Below, in pieces: positions 8,112 through 9,541 of a DNA stretch of 9,541 nt. Position 1 is the stretch's first letter, and each line of letters opens with the position of its first letter. The notes under the pieces are model-generated. The model did no database searches. It was given only the letters and a program-made list of their open reading frames with translations, and was not told the origin of the DNA. The position numbers and the translations under genes are program-made. The DNA comes from Rubrobacter sp. (GTDB taxonomy: Bacteria > Actinomycetota > Rubrobacteria > Rubrobacterales > Rubrobacteraceae), in NCBI GenBank assembly GCA_016781635.1, contig JADDPY010000517.1, forward strand, positions 1-9,541, given 5' to 3'.

Positions 8112-8747
8112 TTACTCCGCGTTCGTTTGGACCTTCTTGGGCTTCCGACCGATGCTGACCATCTCCGGGGTGACGCCCTCCTCGGGGCCGTCGCCCAGCT
8201 CCGGGTCGCGGTACTGGTAGACGCCACGGCAGGTATGGCCGCCGGTCGTGCGCTTCTCGGTGTAGGAGAGCTTGACGTTCGGGTTGATGGCGTTGACCAT
8301 CGCCTTCTCGTAGGTGGAGAACGCCGCGCATGGCTTGACGTCCCAACCTTCGACGCCCTCCTGGCCCATCCCGCCGAACCACGGGCAGCGGTCGGCGTTG
8401 ATGGAGTACTCGCCTTCCTTTGTCTCCGTCAGCGTGATCTCGATGTCGAAGAAGCGGTTGGCGAGCATGACGACGTCGACGGTGTCCTTCATCGTCTTGA
8501 CGCCGAGCTGCTCGCGCAGGTCCGAGCCCTGCTTCTCACCGATGCGGCTCATGGCGAGCTTGCCGACCTTCTGGCCGTCGTAGCCGAGGTCGTCGGCGGC
8601 CCGGATCATCTCGTCGAGGATGACCCCGGTGCCGGCGGAGGCTGCCTTCCACTTGTACCAGGTCGGCCCCGGCAGCCCGAGCTTCATGGCCATCTTCGCC
8701 ATGGAGAGCGGTAGCTTGGGGAGACCATAGACCTTGAGCCATTTCAT
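8112..8747 (-). CDS. Three-cysteine protein resembling L-2-amino-thiazoline-4-carboxylic acid hydrolase family
   Basis: The product has 211 residues from ATG 8747 (MKWLKVYGLPKLPLSM). The frame stays open far upstream to 9107, but that stretch is antisense to the acyl-CoA dehydrogenase gene and reads as low-quality Arg/Ser-rich sequence, so it is rejected. The N-terminal half is helical and rich in Lys and Met. The C-terminal half shows RCPWF (Cys121), KPCAAF (Cys140), INPNVKL (154-160) and GGHTCRGVY (Cys173). This spacing of CP, Cys and INP...GG.xC resembles proteins annotated as ATC hydrolases or related domains of unknown function. I recall the pattern but cannot align it here, so the enzymatic name is tentative. 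No signal peptide or TM helix is evident. AAGGAAGG (8768-8761) lies 13 nt upstream, rather far for a ribosome-binding site. It is divergent from the acyl-CoA dehydrogenase gene; no functional partner is visible. Confidence 0.75.
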   Translation of the reverse strand: MKWLKVYGLPKLPLSMAKMAMKLGLPGPTWYKWKAASAGTGVILDEMIRAADDLGYDGQKVGKLAMSRIGEKQGSDLREQLGVKTMKDTVDVVMLANRFFDIEITLTETKEGEYSINADRCPWFGGMGQEGVEGWDVKPCAAFSTYEKAMVNAINPNVKLSYTEKRTTGGHTCRGVYQYRDPELGDGPEEGVTPEMVSIGRKPKKVQTNAE

Positions 8748-8775
8748 GGGATGCCGGTTCCCTTCCTTAGCCTGC

Positions 8776-8829
8776 GACCGGTCCCTTATTCTACCCGACG
8801 GGTCGCCGATGGGGTTGGTCCGGGACCGG
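8776..8829. promoter_or_regulatory. Paired GGTCC/GGACC dyads in the divergent promoter region
   Basis: An 11-bp dyad GGTCCGGGACC (8817-8827) overlaps the presumed -35 of the plus-strand gene. GACCGGTC (8776-8783), a perfect 8-bp palindrome, sits near the presumed transcription start of the minus-strand gene. The octamers CCGGTCCC (8778-8785) and GGGACCGG (8822-8829) are exact inverted copies 36 bp apart. Two operator-like half-sites, one near each start, are the layout expected for a shared local regulator, but no regulator gene is in the window. Confidence 0.4.
8788..8793 (-). promoter_or_regulatory. Possible -10 box for the three-cysteine protein gene
   Basis: The minus strand reads TAGAAT (8793-8788), five of six matches to the -10 consensus, with no convincing -35 at 17-19 bp. 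Transcription would start near 8781 and give a leader of about 34 nt that contains the AAGGAAGG ribosome-binding candidate. Confidence 0.35.
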
Positions 8830-8844
8830 CCACTTGGGTACACT
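8815..8844 (+). promoter_or_regulatory. Candidate promoter giving a leaderless acyl-CoA dehydrogenase mRNA
   Basis: TTGGTC (8815-8820) and TACACT (8839-8844) are spaced by 18 bp. The -10 ends 6 nt before the ATG at 8851, so the transcript would start at or next to the start codon. No Shine-Dalgarno sequence is seen before the ATG, which agrees with leaderless initiation, common in actinobacteria. Confidence 0.45.
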
Positions 8845-8850
8845 CGTGGC

Positions 8851-9541
8851 ATGGATACCGCGCAGAACACCAGGGCAGACGTTGCAAACGTGAGGACAGA
8901 CGGAAAACCGGCCGGACACGAACGCCCGGACCCCATGGACCTCCTCGGCATCGACGCGATGCTGACCGGAGAGGAGCTACGGGTGCGCGACGAAGTTCGC
9001 GCCTTTGTCGCTGAGAGGATCAAACCGAACGTCGCGCGCTGGTGGGAGGATGCCCACTTCCCGCGCGAGATCGCCCCGGAGATGGGCGCTCTGGGCCTCC
9101 TCGGCATGCACCTCGAAGGCTACGGCTGCGCCGGCAAGAGCGCCGTCTCTTACGGTCTAGCTTGTATGGAGCTCGAGGCCGGCGACTCGGGCTTACGCAC
9201 CTTCGTCAGCGTGCAGGGCTCCTTGGCTATGAGCGGCCTCCACAAGTTCGGCTCCGAGGAGCAGAAGGAGGAGTGGCTTCCCCGCATGGCGAAGGGCGAG
9301 GCCATCGGCTGCTTCGGCCTAACCGAGCCATCGGCGGGCTCCGACCCTGCCGGGATGAAGACCTTCGCCCGCAAGGAGGGCTCGGACTGGGTCATCAACG
9401 GTTCGAAGCGCTGGATCGGCATGGGCTCCATCGCCGACGTCGCCGTGATCTGGGCGAGGACAGACGAGGAGGGCAACCCCGTCCGGGGCTTCGTGGTGCC
9501 GACGAGCACCCTCGGCTTCGAGGCGAAGGACATCACCGGAA
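8851..9541 (+). CDS. Acyl-CoA dehydrogenase, glutaryl-CoA dehydrogenase-like, 3'-truncated by the window edge
   Basis: From ATG 8851 the frame is open to the window end, giving 230 residues of a protein normally about 380-400 long. It matches the N-terminal and middle domains of FAD-dependent acyl-CoA dehydrogenases. These are LTGEELRVRDEVRAFV (38-53), LGLLGMHLEGYGCAG (81-95), the FAD-binding CFGLTEPSAGSDPAGM (154-169) and the flavin-contacting RWIGMGSIADV (187-197). DSGLRTFVSVQGSLAM (112-127) carries an arginine (Arg116) at the place where glutaryl-CoA dehydrogenases hold the one that binds the distal carboxylate of the substrate (Arg94 in the human enzyme). Glutaryl-CoA oxidation to crotonyl-CoA in lysine or aromatic breakdown is therefore the best guess. 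The catalytic glutamate lies beyond the window, so this cannot be confirmed. The first 30 residues are an unconserved polar extension; ATG 8935 is a possible later start. Confidence 0.9.
   Translation, partial: MDTAQNTRADVANVRTDGKPAGHERPDPMDLLGIDAMLTGEELRVRDEVRAFVAERIKPNVARWWEDAHFPREIAPEMGALGLLGMHLEGYGCAGKSAVSYGLACMELEAGDSGLRTFVSVQGSLAMSGLHKFGSEEQKEEWLPRMAKGEAIGCFGLTEPSAGSDPAGMKTFARKEGSDWVINGSKRWIGMGSIADVAVIWARTDEEGNPVRGFVVPTSTLGFEAKDITG

Noticed and set aside
8109..8714. Plus-strand open frame (201 codons) opposite the three-cysteine protein gene
   Set aside because: The translation is a low-complexity Leu/Val/Arg/Asp-rich shadow, while the minus-strand frame has ordered, family-like motifs.
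8748..9107. N-terminal extension of the minus-strand 8112 frame to give a 331-residue protein
   Set aside because: It is antisense to the well-supported acyl-CoA dehydrogenase, reads as Arg/Ser/Pro-rich shadow sequence, and the natural start is ATG 8747.

Overview
The window reads as high-GC (about two thirds G+C by eye) bacterial chromosome. It uses GTG and TTG starts freely, codons end mostly in G or C, and genes are closely packed. These traits and the protein types point to a Gram-positive actinobacterium, most likely Rubrobacter-like. That placement is inference; no rRNA or marker gene is present to prove it.

Positions 1-7195 (+ strand) are part of a surface or extracellular polysaccharide locus. 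In order it holds: the 3' part of a PAPS-dependent sulfotransferase, a 14-helix Wzx-type flippase, a WbaP/WcaJ-type priming phosphoglycosyltransferase, and a tight three-gene nucleotide-sugar cassette. The cassette is UDP-glucose 6-dehydrogenase, UDP-glucuronate decarboxylase and a UDP-sugar 4-epimerase, overlapping by 8 and 4 bp. The expected route is UDP-Glc to UDP-GlcA to UDP-xylose, with a possible further epimerisation to UDP-arabinose or a parallel Glc/Gal or GlcA/GalA step. The priming enzyme loads the first sugar phosphate on undecaprenyl phosphate, glycosyltransferases outside the window would extend it, the flippase exports it, and the sulfotransferase could sulfate the glycan. The locus ends at a long GC-rich hairpin (7242-7286) between convergent genes.

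Positions 7312-8747 carry two minus-strand genes. One is a small cytoplasmic sulfite-oxidase-like molybdopterin oxidoreductase. The other is a three-cysteine protein resembling the L-2-amino-thiazoline-4-carboxylic acid hydrolase (ATC hydrolase) family. The roughly 200-bp stretch between them (7912-8111) holds a candidate promoter, a strong Shine-Dalgarno sequence with no start codon at the right distance, and a stem-loop whose arms repeat those of the terminator at the other end of the oxidoreductase gene.

Positions 8748-8850 form a divergent promoter region rich in GGTCC/GGACC dyads. From 8851 to the window end runs an acyl-CoA dehydrogenase of the glutaryl-CoA dehydrogenase type, cut by the window edge and apparently translated from a leaderless or nearly leaderless mRNA.

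No tRNA, rRNA, CRISPR array, insertion sequence or attachment site was seen. There is no gene-free stretch longer than 300 bp. The window contains no obviously new defence or mobile system. The points most worth a second look are the sulfation-plus-pentose character of the glycan locus, the three-cysteine protein, the shared stem arms around the molybdoenzyme gene, and the divergent promoter architecture.
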